NCBI GenBank assembly: GCA_021396245.1
Contig: WNYE01000087.1
Span: 1-64,000, forward strand
Direction: 5' to 3'
DNA from: Sporothrix humicola
Lineage: Eukaryota; Ascomycota; Sordariomycetes; Ophiostomatales; Ophiostomataceae
DNA: 64,000 nt
Both the position numbers and the translations under genes were made by a program. Of this stretch, positions 9,804-21,769 are shown in pieces; position 1 is the first letter of the stretch; every line of letters begins with the position of its first letter. The notes beneath the pieces are model-generated. The model had not been told where the DNA came from, ran no database searches, and saw only the letters and a list, made by a program, of their open reading frames with translations.

Positions 9804-12747
9804 TTATGTCCAACGACCTGGAGCGGCGAAGAAACTGTCCTCAAAGCTGATCACTCGGTCCCGGTCCATGAATTGCTGATCCAACAGTAAGTGAGAGATA
9901 GCGGCCAGATCGTCAGTGTGTGCTGCCGGCACTGAAACGACAGAAGCAGCCGCATATGCCTGGTTGTCGGCCATCGCTTGTGCCTGGGCATGTGCGTGCT
10001 GGTGGTACGTTGTCATCACTGGCGACAACTGATCCAGTGGTTGTAGTGGCCATGTTGGATGGACCTGCGGTATCTGTGGCAGCTGTGTTGGAGCTGGGGC
10101 TGGTGTCGGTGTTGGATCTGGCACAGGCACTGGAGCAGCCTGGACAGCAGCTGGCTCAACGAACGCACTTGGCGCTCTTGTGGATGTTGCTGTTGGCGGG
10201 GCTGCCTTTGGCGTTTTGGGCTCAAACTCGGTGTAGCCCAACACATTAACGACAAACGACGGACTGGCAAGGCACTGTTTGTGAAGGTCCTTGAGATGCT
10301 GTGCATAGTGTCCAGCCAAGCTCGTGCTTTTCTTGTTTGGGTCCAGCCGGCCGACGCTGCCGATCCACCGCCGGTCCATATCCTCGAGACTCCGGAGCAG
10401 CGACCAGAACTCGGGCAGAACACCATCGTCCGGCACCGAATTTCCGTTTCCGTTTCCGTGCCCGTTTGCACTTGTTTCTCCACCGTCGCTCCGCCAATGC
10501 ACCAGAAGCACTCTCGCGCTGATGTACACACAAAATGCAAACTGACTGGCCACAGGACTGTTCTTGCTCGTGTACCGGAGGTACTTGTTGGTGATTGTGG
10601 CTGTCTCGATGGCTGCGTTCTGGCACGTCTCGGCACTGCAGAAACTCGGCAACTTGACGATGCGTGTCCACCATACCGGGTCTGGATATGCGATGCTCTG
10701 GTGCAGCAGGATCGTCGACGTGTTATGGGTGATATGCGCCAGCGTCAGATTGGGATCCATGTTGACGAGTGTGGGCTGCCGGGACACGTTTGAATCACGC
10801 CACCGCTGAGGTAAGTACATCTTCCAGTGCACCAACCGCAGATCCAGCTCTTTGAACCGCGTGAGCCACCGACTGACATCCTGGCGGCTGCCGAAATCGA
10901 CACTCTGCCGAAGGAAGGCCGACACGACACGGCTCAGCGACTCGGCTGCTTCGATACAGTACGCAAACGCACCGACGTTCATGTGCCCATTGTGGCCATG
11001 GTTGTGTGGCGATGCCGGTGAGTCGGCCGTCTCACGCTCACGGGCACGGTCGGCTGCGTTGGGCGCATGGGCCAGTGGATGTGATAAGGCCATGTCTGGA
11101 GCGCCGGCTGGAGGGCCATTCATATACGGTGTGAGGACGGGTTCTTCTTTGTAGAAGAAGTAGCCGTCGGCAGGCAGACGACGGTTGGCATTGGCAGCAG
11201 CGAGGCCAGTATTCCAGCCAGTGGCTACAGAGCAGAAACGGTCCAGCAACAGGATACACCAAAACACACGCCGGCGCTCTTCCTCTTCAATCCAGTTGTG
11301 CGGTGGGCCAAGGATCGTCATGGGACACAGCAGGGGCTGGGGCGTCGAGTTTGAGTTCGATTCCTGATTTTTCTGCTGTTGTGGCTTCTGTGTCTGTTGT
11401 TGCTGGTTTTGCTGTGGATTTTGTGCAGACCGTTGCTGGCCGTTTTGGCTTCCACGTTCGTGATATTGGTGCTCTTCATCTTCGTCGGCCAGGCCGAGGT
11501 ACTCAACCGTGCGAGTGAGTGACGCTACAATCGACCACGCCCGCGTCGTCTCTCCCGAGCCGATGTCGTGGAAGGCCAGAATAATGAGGGCCTGCAAGCT
11601 CTCCACCGAGAGGTTGTCCATGGCCGACAGAAGAACATGGCTGCGTGACCGCTGGGCCAGCCTCAAGAGACCGTCGAGGTGGTCGTTGGCCACGTCGTCT
11701 GGCAAATCGTCTGGCTGCACATAGCGTGCGGCTGCTACGACCATTGCATGCAGGATGCAAGCTAGCCGTGGCCGCTGATTGGCGTCATGCATACGCCGCC
11801 GGAACTGTGTCTCGTGCAACACGGGGATCCATGGCTGGACGGCGAGAAAGTAGGCATTGACGACCGCCTGGAGTGTCTCGGGCGGCGGCAGGCCTGGTGA
11901 TATTGAAGGATCCTCAAAGTCGGCGGCCATATCTTCCAGGGGCCGCGCAAGATCAATATCTGGGTTTCCACAGCTGTCGACCATTCGACGCCGCTTCCGC
12001 CGAGAATTGTGGTTCTGTTCAAGGCCATGGCTGTGGCTGTGTGCATGGCCATTGGCAGTCCCCGGTGAATTGGTCGACGATGGCGAGACGACGCTTATGC
12101 TGTGGACAGCGGTTCCATTTTGCGCTGCCAACTGCAGTGGTGCTGGAGCTGGAGCTGGCGCTGGGGCAGCGTGAGCGGATGCCGAGTTGAACTTCTGCAG
12201 CTCCTGGGCCAGGACGGACAAAATACTGACTACACTGGCACTGGACGGACTGGATTCCGGCGCCGGAGTTGTCGAGGCGGTGCTGCCTCTGCTTGCCAGA
12301 GCATTTTCAAGAGCCTCTGAAACCGACGGTCAGTTACGTCCCCATCCCTGATCACACCAACTGATCTCACGATACGTCGTACTCACCGATTCTCTGGTTG
12401 AGAGCCTCAATAGCGCCCGGACGCATGCCCGGCTTCGCCTTCTTCGTGTCGTAAACGCAGGTGACATCGAGTCGCTGGCAGTGGGTGCAGCTCGGGTGGT
12501 CTCGTGAGCACTTGAGCTTGCGCCTGCGGCAGCCGAGACACGATGTCGGCTTGTCCTTGTCCGCTTCCGCGGTTTCTGTCGTCTCTCTCGTCTCTCTCAT
12601 CTCTCTCGTCATCTCTGTCGTGGCCTCGGGGTGTGTCTCGGGGTGTGCTTCAGAGTGGCCGTTGGTCTGTCTTTCGGGGCGTCTCTCGGGCTGGTGCTCC
12701 GGTGTTTTGAGGCCAGCCTCGGCCGGATCCTGTGCTGAGGGGGACAT
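9804..12747 (-). CDS. Zn2Cys6 transcription factor with fungal_trans domain
   Basis: Two exons on the minus strand, 12747-12387 and 12316-9804, with a 70-bp intron (GTGAGT...TTTCAG); 957 residues. The binuclear zinc cluster is complete: C70-x2-C73-x6-C80-x6-C87-x2-C90-x6-C97 (SCLGCRRRKLKC...CTHCQRLDVTC). A short linker and an alanine/proline-rich stretch follow. The central fungal-specific regulatory domain is recognised by FHDIGSGETTRAWSI, TRTVEYLGLADEDEE and EEERRRVFWCILLLDRF. Long Gln/Asn-, His- and Pro-rich low-complexity segments interrupt it, including a (QN)-rich insert before the EEERRR motif and a PAPAP-rich C-terminal third. Its target is unknown; lying between GH88 and a sugar porter, it is a candidate local regulator of carbon use. 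Confidence 0.88.
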
Positions 12748-13587
12748 TGCTAAGGGCCATGCAGCGGTGAAGTGATGGGGATGGGGAAGGGGACATGAGG
12801 AAGTCAAATGAAAAGAAAACAAAAAAAAAAAAGTCAAAACGAAAATGCAGGTGCACGCGAGGTCATGCGGTCTCTTCTTGATCAATACGATATTGCCCTT
12901 CTTTCAACGAGAACTTCAACTGTCGTACGACGGCGGCTCTTGACCAACGGACTCGTTAAGCGACTTTTACATGTTTCTCCACGTCCTTTTCCAGTCATTT
13001 TCCATGTCCTCCTCCAATGGCACCCTGCACGGAGTGCTAAAAGGAAAAAAAAAGAGGACTAACATGGCACGAGGTTGCAGTGATTTGGTGCAGACAGGGT
13101 AGCAGGGACTAATACAGGGGACTAACACAGTGACGGGTGGCAACGACTAACATGGATCGAGACTAAGTGCGGAGGTGCAGCGGCTAAATGGGCAAAGGCC
13201 GGGCGGCACCTCGGCCGGGCAGTTTTCTATGAATCTCTCGTCGTTCTACCATTCTTTGTGCCCTTTTCTGTGGGCTGGTGTTTCTTGGGCATCCTCTTCT
13301 ATTCCTTCCAATCCTTCCATTGTCCCATTTGATTTCAGTTCACCGATTAATAACATGGGCCGAGAATAGAAGGATCAATAAATGGATTATTAAGAAATAA
13401 AATAAGAAATAAGTAAAAGCTGCAACTGCTTCAAGAAGGACAACACTGGTTTCTGAAATATTCAACTTATGAAATAATTCAAATTAAGACACACTGTACT
13501 TCACACAACAAAAAATCGCCACAGATCCACTGTTGACTGCATTCATCCCGTCCGTTATCGCACTCTCATATTGCTTTCCCCAAATAT
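12748..13587. other. Intergenic region with recurring GACTAAYA motif
   Basis: 840 bp between two minus-strand genes: promoter of the Zn2Cys6 gene and 3' UTR of the MFS gene. 13035-13190 holds about seven degenerate copies of GACTAAYA-like words at roughly 12-50-bp spacing (see findings). 13370-13520 is AT-rich. No coding region is supported. Confidence 0.5.
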
Positions 13588-15210
13588 CTACACGACCTCG
13601 CTGTGCTCGACGCCACGCGTCTTGTTGTCGCCCTTGCTGGTGGCGTCAATATCGAGAGTCTCAACGGTCTCGGCGTTGCCAATGTTTCCGGCCTCGTCCA
13701 TGCCCATCTTGCGCATAGCATTGGCGCCGGCCAGAGCGTCGGGCCCGTCAAAGATCTGGGCGACGTCCTCCAGGTCATAGCCGCGGGTCTCGGGGAAGAA
13801 GAAGTAGATGGTGGCCAGGTTGAAGGCGATGACGCAGCACCAGACAATGTAGTAGCGCCAGGCGAGATTGGTCATGCCGATGGGGTTGACAAAGCTGTTG
13901 AAGATGCCCGCGATGTTGCCCGTGAACTGGTAGATCATGGCGCCCTTGGAACGCAGCGCAAACGGCAAAATCTCCATGACGTAGGTGGGAGCAATGGGCG
14001 ACTGGACATGGTAAAAGGCGCTGAAGACCAGGATCATCGTGATGACGGCCGCCGCGAGACCGTGGTCCTCAAAGTTGCGCTGCTGGTTGATGGCTGAGCA
14101 GACGGTCCAGATCACGTAGGACAGCAGCATGCCGGCCATGCCCAAGAGGAACAGGAAGCGACGGCCAAGACGGTCGACAAGGCCGGCGAAAACGAGGGCC
14201 GTCAAAAACGACCAGACAGACAGGCAGCCGTTGATGACGAGCTGCGTCTTGCTGTCGGTCACGCCAATCGAATTCAAGACTTTGGTCAAATAGTATGAAG
14301 TAAGGCCGTTGCCTGACCATTGAAGCATCATGGGAATCCAGGCGTTGAGGAAGAGGCGGTGGCGCATGCCGGGCGTGCTGAGGTACGCCATCCAGCGGGA
14401 CTGCTTCTGCTCCTTCTCCATCTCGAGCGTGGCGATGACCTCGGCCATTTCGTACTTGACAAGCGGCGAGTCAGGGTCGCCGTGGCCGTGGAACTTGACA
14501 AAAAAGGCACGGGCCTCCTCCTGGCGGCCGTTGTAAATCAGCCAGCGCGGCGACTCGGGCGCAAACCACACAATGGCGATCTGGATGACCGAGACAGTGC
14601 ACTGCAGCAGACTGGGCAGGCGCCACGACCACGAGCTGTCGATGCGGAACGCGCCGTACGTGATCCATGCCGCCACGAGCGAGCCCAGCGGCCACGAGAC
14701 CATGTACATGGAGACAATGACACCGCGGTGCGTCGGGTACGCGCATTCGGTCAGCAGAGGGGGGGCAGCCGTGGCAACCGTACACAGACCGGCGCCGACG
14801 ATAAAGCGGCCAGCCACAAACATGCCAAAGTTCTGCGCGGCGCCTTGGAGGATCGAGCCGATAATGATGACGACGGAGCCGCCAAAGATGGGCCAGCGAC
14901 GACCGAAGCGCTCGCAAAGCTGCGACACCCACAGAACAGCAATCAGAGTTCCGCCAGTCGTGCCGGCCGTCATCGCACCGAGACGCGTGCCGTTGGGGTG
15001 GCCAAAGAACTCGGCCCAGTGCGTCAGCGACTGCATGCCGTTGATCATGCTCGAGTCGAAGCCGGAGGCTGTCTGGGTGAGCAGGGCCGACAGCAGCAAA
15101 AAGTTGAGGTGCCACAGACGGCCGTCACGCCACCAAGGCTTGCGGTCCTTGGGGATCAGGTCGGCAATGTTGGCGCCCACCGCGGGGCCCGAGTTCATCA
15201 TGCCGCCCAT
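13588..15210 (-). CDS. MFS sugar porter, lactose-permease-like
   Basis: Proton-coupled sugar transporter of the MFS sugar-porter family, plasma membrane, about 12 membrane spans. Single exon, 540 residues, start MGGMMNSGP placed at the ATG after CACTCACC. Family marks: CERFGRRWPIFGG (loop 2-3 RxGRR), the PESPRWLIYNGR signature before the central loop, a second RxGRR (VDRLGRRFLFLLG), and PETRGYDLEDVAQIFDG after the last span. The stretch QWSGNGLTSYYLTKVL is typical of the fungal lactose/cellobiose-permease-like group, so a disaccharide or oligosaccharide substrate is plausible. It is transcribed on the same strand as the neighbouring Zn2Cys6 regulator and the second porter. Confidence 0.92.
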   Translation of the reverse strand: MGGMMNSGPAVGANIADLIPKDRKPWWRDGRLWHLNFLLLSALLTQTASGFDSSMINGMQSLTHWAEFFGHPNGTRLGAMTAGTTGGTLIAVLWVSQLCERFGRRWPIFGGSVVIIIGSILQGAAQNFGMFVAGRFIVGAGLCTVATAAPPLLTECAYPTHRGVIVSMYMVSWPLGSLVAAWITYGAFRIDSSWSWRLPSLLQCTVSVIQIAIVWFAPESPRWLIYNGRQEEARAFFVKFHGHGDPDSPLVKYEMAEVIATLEMEKEQKQSRWMAYLSTPGMRHRLFLNAWIPMMLQWSGNGLTSYYLTKVLNSIGVTDSKTQLVINGCLSVWSFLTALVFAGLVDRLGRRFLFLLGMAGMLLSYVIWTVCSAINQQRNFEDHGLAAAVITMILVFSAFYHVQSPIAPTYVMEILPFALRSKGAMIYQFTGNIAGIFNSFVNPIGMTNLAWRYYIVWCCVIAFNLATIYFFFPETRGYDLEDVAQIFDGPDALAGANAMRKMGMDEAGNIGNAETVETLDIDATSKGDNKTRGVEHSEVV

Positions 15211-16769
15211 GGTGAGTGACGGGACGAAGAGGCAGTGACTTGTGCAAAGGGAAGAAAAAAGAATAAGTAAAAGAAAAAATAGATCGACGCAAAGAGAAGA
15301 AGACTCAAGGGGAGGCAAGTCGAAATGGAGAGACGGTCAGAGACAGCCAGAAACAATCAAAAGATGACAAGAAGATGGCCTGCCCTTCCAAGCTGGACTT
15401 CCCCAGACATCGGGATCGTCCTTGTTTATATCCTGGCCATGCGACCCTTGCGACAGAAAGAAAGTACGACGTGCGCCGTGGTAATGGCAGGAGAAAGGAG
15501 AGGAGACAGTCAAGAAAGACGGCAACAATACTCGACTTGTCCCGGCTATTTTGCGGCACATGTTCGCCTCGTGCCATGGGGCCCCAAACCGGCTCCAATC
15601 GCCCAGTTGGCTCCAAAAATCTGCTCCCCAGATTGCCTTTTTTCGCCCACGAGGCTTCCCCATAATTCATCCCCGCAGCGGCCGTCTAGCGGGCATCGGC
15701 CAGTCTCCGGCTCAAGTCGACCCCGATTGAAGTCGATCAACATCAGTTCATCTGATCCTGTCGCAATTCACCCGAGCACTTTATTTTTCCCGTCTTGTTG
15801 TGTCGATTGGCTTGAGTTTCGTTTTCTTTTACACCGGGGTTTTTGGCAGCGCTCCCATCCATGGGCCGAGGTTGCGAAAACGCCAGTCGTGCCTTCCATA
15901 TTTGGCAGGGGAGCGCGGGAGACGGAAAGGCCCGGTTTCCCATTGCCCATTTGGAAGGAGATGCAATTAAGGTGAAAATAAAAAAGTGAAAAAGAAAGAA
16001 GAAAAGGCTACGTTTGATTAATCTTTTTCTTTTGGTTTTTTTTTTGTTACTTGATTTTGAATTAACTTGAGGTGCCATAATCTACTGCTCGCGTGGCTTT
16101 CACTTACACGCCTTGGGTGCCACAAGGCGGTGCCATGTTAGCGACCATTAAGTGTGATAAACGACCAGCATAAATCTGATAGCATATGCTGCAGTGTGAC
16201 CTCATGCGTGCGTGTACAGCCTCTCATGATGCGACAAAGGAAGAGGACGAGAATCTCCTCTTACACCCCATAAGGGAATTGTGTTTTGGATTCCCTCTTC
16301 CAAACGGCAGGAGCTACGTTTTGATTATTAGAAGGGCACGGCAAGATCGTTCCTTCCGTTTACGAGCGACGTGCATGACGTGACGATTTTGTGTTTAAAC
16401 CCCGAGGAAGGAGCGATTCTTTGCAAGACTGTGAATTTCGAAGGACCAACAAACGGTCTTTCCATTTTCAGAGAGGTAACTGTTTTGCTTCCCCTTTTCG
16501 TCGGCTTCCCCCTCGACAGACGAGCTTTCGTTAACAATTACCATCACCATCACCATCACCATCACAATCACGGCCACCACAACATTAGTCATCAGCATGT
16601 ATCAAGATGTGTTATATTTGGCGGCCCCGTCTAGCGCGAGTACGTGTTGATTATACAAGAGAACGAGTTTTGTACCTGGCTACTAGGAAACTAACGAGGT
16701 GTCTAGTCGTGCCGTTCCCCTGCCATCCCACGAATATACACAGTCCTATCTATCTAATCGCTCGCCCGC
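15211..16769. other. Intergenic region with ATCACC microsatellite
   Basis: 1.56 kb between two minus-strand porter genes. It includes the promoter of the lactose-permease-like gene (pyrimidine-rich in its sense near 15230-15300) and a (ACCATC)n microsatellite at about 16540-16572. No gene is supported; ORFs here are short and unlike any family known to me. Confidence 0.5.
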
Positions 16770-18513
16770 TTACGAGTGCTCTGCATGGGCGACGGAGGCC
16801 TTGAGATCGTCGACCTCGCCAACGGAAACATCGAACGCGTTGATATCGGTTGTCTTGAACTTGCGGACAGGAACACGGCGCTCGAACAGCAGATCCATCT
16901 CGGCAAACGTGCGACCCGAGGGCTCAGGAAGACGGAAGTAGTGGTACACGAGCATGAGGGCGGTGGTGCCAGCCCAGAAGAAGCCGGCATAGTTGCCCCA
17001 GTTCCAGGCAGTGGGGTTGATCATGTACGGCGTGAGGACGTTGGCGATAATGGCAACGACGTTGAAGGCGATACGCGACAGAGCGACAGTCTTGACCTGC
17101 AGACGGCGCGTGGGCATTTCGGCGACCAGCGAGAAGGCGACAGTGCCGACCGAGAACTGGTAAAAGGCAGCCCAAACAATCATGAGCGCGCCCGTGGCCA
17201 GCGAACCGGCCGTCTTGTCCTTGGCTAAACCGACAAAGCCAATGGTGAGCAGCGTGACCATCAGGCCGAACAGACCAAAGACAAACAGCGTGCGACGACC
17301 GACACCGCGGGCCATGAGAGCCCAGACGAAGAAAGCGCCGACGGTGTTGAGGCCGTACTGGCCGAGAGCAAAGTCATAGGGCGCAGTGCCTGAGAGACCA
17401 GCCTGCTCGAAGAAGTAGGTCGAGTAGTTGGAGAACGCGTTACCGGCCAGGTTCTGGGACACAAACAACATGCACGCGATTTCTGTGCGGCGCAGGTTGA
17501 CGCCTTTGAAGCAGTCAAGATATGTTGCGCCGGCATTCATATCCTGCTCGAGCTCGTTGGTGTGGCGCATCATGTCGACCGTCTCGGCAGCGTTGAACGA
17601 GGTGTCCTTCTTGGGGGACGTGAGCCGCAGAAGCGCAGCCCGGGCATCGGCATAGCGGCCACGACGGACTAGCCACCAGGGCGACTCGGGTGCGAAATAA
17701 ATCGAAAGAACCAGGGGCGGAATCCACATCCACTGCAGAGCATAGGGGATCCGGTAAGCCCACTCGTCGTCGCGGGTGAACATGCTGCGGATGACGCCAA
17801 TGGAGATCAGCTGGCCGATACCCCAGCACGAGTTGCCCCATGTGGTGAGATATCCACGGAGAGCCACTGGACAGATTTCGGAGGCATACGAGATGGCGAC
17901 TGAAGAAGAAAAAAAAATGTTAGCTGTGAGTACTCGAGATATATTGATGTTCTTCCACCATGGACGTACTTGACATGAAAACGCCAAAACTGACACCGGT
18001 CAAGGAATACCCGACCAGCAGAATCTTGACGTTCTGAGCACAAAAGAAAATAGCCACCATGCCACACTGGTAGATGAGTGCAGTTAGAATTACCAGGCGA
18101 TAACCGAAGCGTTCAACGCAGATACCCGTCAACAGAAGGCCAACAATCTGGCCAACCTGAGAACCGTTGGAGATAGCAGCCTGCCACGAGGCGGCAACCT
18201 GGTAGGTGCCGTCGCTCTGAAGGGTTCCGTACTTGCGGTTGAAGGGCGCAAAAGCATAAAAGTTGCCCACCATGGCGACGGTGAAGCCTTCCATGATGCA
18301 GCAGGTCGAGATGATGGCGGCCCAGCCAATGGCCTTGGGGTAGAGCCGGACGCCCTGCATCAGCGTCATGCTGTGCTCCTTTTCAGTGGCAGCCGCGGCA
18401 TTGCGGACCATGTCGGCCTGTTCCTGCCGGGCATTGACGGGAGTGTTGACCGAAGCGCCGGTGGAAGCGTCGACGGGGGCAATGACGCCCACGTCTTGTG
18501 TCTTTTCATCCAT
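16770..18513 (-). CDS. MFS sugar porter, maltose/alpha-glucoside-permease-like
   Basis: Second sugar porter, 557 residues, two exons on the minus strand: 18513-17970 and 17899-16770 (70-bp intron GTACGT...TTCAG, phase 1). The N-terminal cytoplasmic part ends in SMTLMQGVRLYPKAIGWA, followed by ISTCCIMEGFTVAMVGNFYAF, the hallmark of the MAL61/alpha-glucoside permease group. Other marks are YASEICPVALRGYLTTWGN, FAPESPWWLVRRGR and the PEPSGRTFAEMDLLFE motif after span 12. The intron falls inside the loop before YASEICP. Substrate assignment within the group is uncertain: members carry maltose, other alpha-glucosides or unrelated sugars. Confidence 0.9.
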
Positions 18514-19651
18514 GATGGGTGATGCAGAGACCAGGAAGGAGGGCGAACAAGGCAGACAAGAACAAGAAGATGGAGAAGAATAAAGACAAGAAACCAAGTG
18601 GAAGATGTGGAGAGTTGAGATGGACTGGGGAAGAAGAAAAAGAAGCCAGAAGTCAGCTGAAAGCCGGGGATGAAGGTCTGTTTATATCTGATTTTCAGTC
18701 GAGGTCTTTTGACGAGTCTCACCGTCGCTGGCTGAGGCATGTACCGCAGTACGAAGTAGTACTCGGTCGGTTTCCTTGTTTTGTCACTGTTGTTCATTTT
18801 CCACTTCCTTTTTGCCTCGCTTTCGTGTTGCTCCCCCTTCCTCAGTTTACGTTTACCCCAGTCTCTGCTAGTCCCCAGCCCAGTTACTCCCCCGGACGGC
18901 AATGGAGAAAAGGGAAGGGAAATGGGGAAATGGGGAAGAAAGAAGGAGAACAGCGAGGAAAGGACAAGGCAAAACGGGCAGGGCGAAGGCCATGTGGGTC
19001 TTGGCGAACGTGAGACGAGGATTGTCGTGTGCCTTTTTCGTTTCCTTTGCATTTTTTTTCTTCTTTATTTCTTCGTGCGTTTTCCCCTTTTCGCGCACGT
19101 TATTCCCTCGTGAGAATATGTCCGGCCTTTGCTCCCCTTGTTCTTCTCCCTTTCGGTCTTGTTTGGCGGCAATTGGAAGCGGAAAAAGTGGACGAAGACG
19201 AAACGGCGCCAATGCCACCACTCTCACGCCAGCCAAATAAGTCCGGTCGCCGGCCCTCGACTTATACGCCGAACAGTTGTCGATGTTACTCGGAATTGTC
19301 GGCAAGCGACAAACAATTTTTGTTGAGATGCATCGATATATTCTAGCGATCATGATCCTGACACAACCTTGGGCAAGGAATATGCCTCGACTGTGTAGTA
19401 TTCCTATATTGTGACCGAGCCAATTTCGGACAAACCTAGGCTTCAGGATCTGACAGTATTGTGGCAGTATTGTTCATTTTCGTATTTTCATGACACATAG
19501 TTGTGTTGACAATCACGACAAAATATCTCAAGCCATTCTTCTTTGTGTTGGATTTAATTTGCTTTTATTTTCCATATTTTTGTATCACATTGCCAGTCTA
19601 TACAGGTTGTATTCCTTATCGCCTTTTCTTTGGCCCCCCTCTCCTTCTGGT
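18514..19651. other. Intergenic region
   Basis: 1.1 kb between two minus-strand genes, with a purine-rich plus strand at 18530-18660 (leader side of the porter gene) and AT-rich DNA near 19440-19620 (3' side of the reductase gene). No supported gene. Confidence 0.5.
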
Positions 19652-20752
19652 CTACTGCTTCGGACCATACCAGTCGTCAAAGCCGAGATCGAATCCCCAC
19701 AGCGGCGTGTTGATGCGCTTTGCCTTGCCCGGCTGAGCAGCGAGTCTGTCGAGGATATCGACGTCGGCCTTGTCGAGCAGGACCAGCTGGCGATGGTTGT
19801 TGCTGATGCGCTCTTCACTCACAGACTTGGGCAGGACGACATCGCCGCGGTTGATGTGGTAGCTGATGAGAATGGCGGCAGGCAAGACGCCATACTTGGT
19901 GGCCATGGCCTGAATGGCGTCGTCTGAGGCAATGGGAGCGCCCGTTGAGCCGAGTGGCGAGTATGCCTCCATCAGGATGCCGTGCTTGCGGCAGTACTCC
20001 CTGAGCTCATGCTGAGGCAACAGGGGGTGCAGCTCGACCTGGTTGACGGCGGGGACGACGGTCCAGACCTTTTCGAGCTCCTTCAGGTAGGGAACAGACC
20101 AGTTGGCAACGCCAATGGCGCGGACCTTGCCCGTCTTGTAGACCTCCTCCATCTGGCGCCAGGTCTCGCGCATATCCCAAGAACGGTCGACGGCACGGGT
20201 TCCGTCGGGGTTGACGGGCAGAAGGGGGTGGGACTCGTTCTGCGGACAGAGAAAGAGAGAAAAAAAGGAGACACAGTTAGTTCTGATTATATGCATCGAG
20301 GAGGAGACGAGAAAGTGGGAAATGACAAATCCATGGCCAACTTACCGGAACGAGGCGAACGGGCCAGTGGATGAGGTAGAGGTCGAGATAGTCGACGCCC
20401 AGGTTTGCCAGAGTCTTTTCCAGGCCAGCAGCAGCATCGGGGTGGTCCGTGTTCCACAGCTTGCTGGTGATGAAGATGTCCTCGCGAGGCACGCCGCTGT
20501 CGACGATGCCCTGGCCGACCTCGACCTCGTTGCCATAGATCAGGGCGGCATCAATGTGGCGGTAGCCGTCCTTGAGGGCAAAGGCCACAGCCTTGCGGAC
20601 CTCGCCCGGTTTTGCCTGCCATGTTCCTGGAGGAGCTGTTAGTATTATTCTGGGTGGGCAGAGCCTGCTTATTCCCTGGGACTATACTCACCAAGACCAA
20701 CAGCTGGAATCTGGGCCCCTGTGTTGAGGGTAAAGTGCGTGGGAAGCGACAT
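19652..20752 (-). CDS. Aldo-keto reductase (glycerol dehydrogenase/aldehyde reductase type)
   Basis: NADPH-dependent aldo-keto reductase, TIM-barrel fold, cytosolic. Three exons on the minus strand: 20752-20692, 20626-20346 and 20239-19652 (introns 65 and 106 bp, phases consistent); 309 residues, normal for the family. The full catalytic tetrad is visible: D46 and Y51 in YRHIDAALIYGNE, K76 in ITSKLWN, H107 in YLIHWP. The cofactor segment LPKSVSEERISNNHR lies near the C-terminus. It resembles Gcy1/glycerol dehydrogenase and the fungal L-glyceraldehyde reductases of uronate catabolism, but the substrate cannot be told from sequence. The divergent neighbour is the flavin monooxygenase, sharing a 1-kb promoter region. 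Confidence 0.93.
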
Positions 20753-21769
20753 CGTGATGAGAGTGGGAGTGTTTGATTTTGATTGGACAATCGTCGAGTC
20801 TGATGTTGATTCTTGGGCTGACTTTTATTTCAAGACGTCTCCTACAAGGGCCGACTTGGGGATGGAAGGATAAATGCGTCGTCAAGAAAAGTTGCTGAGA
20901 GAATACAAAATCATACGAGGCACACGTCCTTCTAGATGGCAAGTAAATCCTCCAATGCGATTTTGTTCCGCTCGATATCCACACGTTGATGTTTCGGGTT
21001 CTGTGGATTTGATTTTCTTGTTTTCCTCGTTTTTCTCAAAAGGGGTCGATGCGGAGGAATTATCCCAAACGGGACGTTAAAGTCGACGTCTCTCCATTGC
21101 AAGCGGCAACAATCTCCGATTGAAAAAGACAAAACACAGAGTCCCGGACATGGCATTTCCGTGCCTGTTTCCAGATGCACGATGTCAACACGGGTTTGGA
21201 GATGGAGATGAGGATATCGGCCGGTATTTCAGTGGAGACCGGAGATCATCCAGATCATCGTCAAAGGTGGTGGTAGTACGTGGCTGGGTCCACTCTAACA
21301 AATATGTCCGATAACAGCAAATATCCCCGATGGGCCACCGGACATATTCACAGCCACTTTCTGGGCAACTTCGACTTTGACCTTTTGACTTTTGTTTCGT
21401 CTATCGAATGGCCCGACGTATCGAACGTTGTGATATCATATCAATGCGAGTTCTTGACGGACTCTGCACGGAGATTCCCTTTCTGGAAATCTGTCGGAGT
21501 CTGGTGATATCTGTATATTTTGTCGGAAGACAGACAAGGTCTAGATTTGGTCATTTTCCCCGACAACATGTAAATCTGTTGATGATGTGCACTTGACACT
21601 CAAAGACACAGAGTGATAAATATTAAGGCCCTGGTTCTAACGCAAGGGTCTTTTGTTCATCATCGTCATCGCCATCTTTTTTTCTTCTGTCAATATTCAG
21701 CAAACACTCCATCTGTTTGCCTCTCACCCATTTTATTGACATACTTATACACACACACACACACACAAA
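20753..21769. other. Divergent promoter region with CA repeat
   Basis: About 1 kb shared by the aldo-keto reductase (leftward) and the flavin monooxygenase (rightward). A (CA)n run at about 21749-21766 ends four bases before the monooxygenase ATG and must be in its 5' leader. No gene within. Confidence 0.5.

Noticed and set aside
14320..15219. 299-codon plus-strand ORF opposite the lactose-permease-like porter
   Set aside because: Composition (Arg/Asp/Gly/His-rich) is typical of an antisense frame over a membrane protein; no domain.
16540..16590. Poly-histidine coding segment
   Set aside because: It is a (ACCATC)n microsatellite in an intergenic region; the 87-codon frame around it has no gene-like context.
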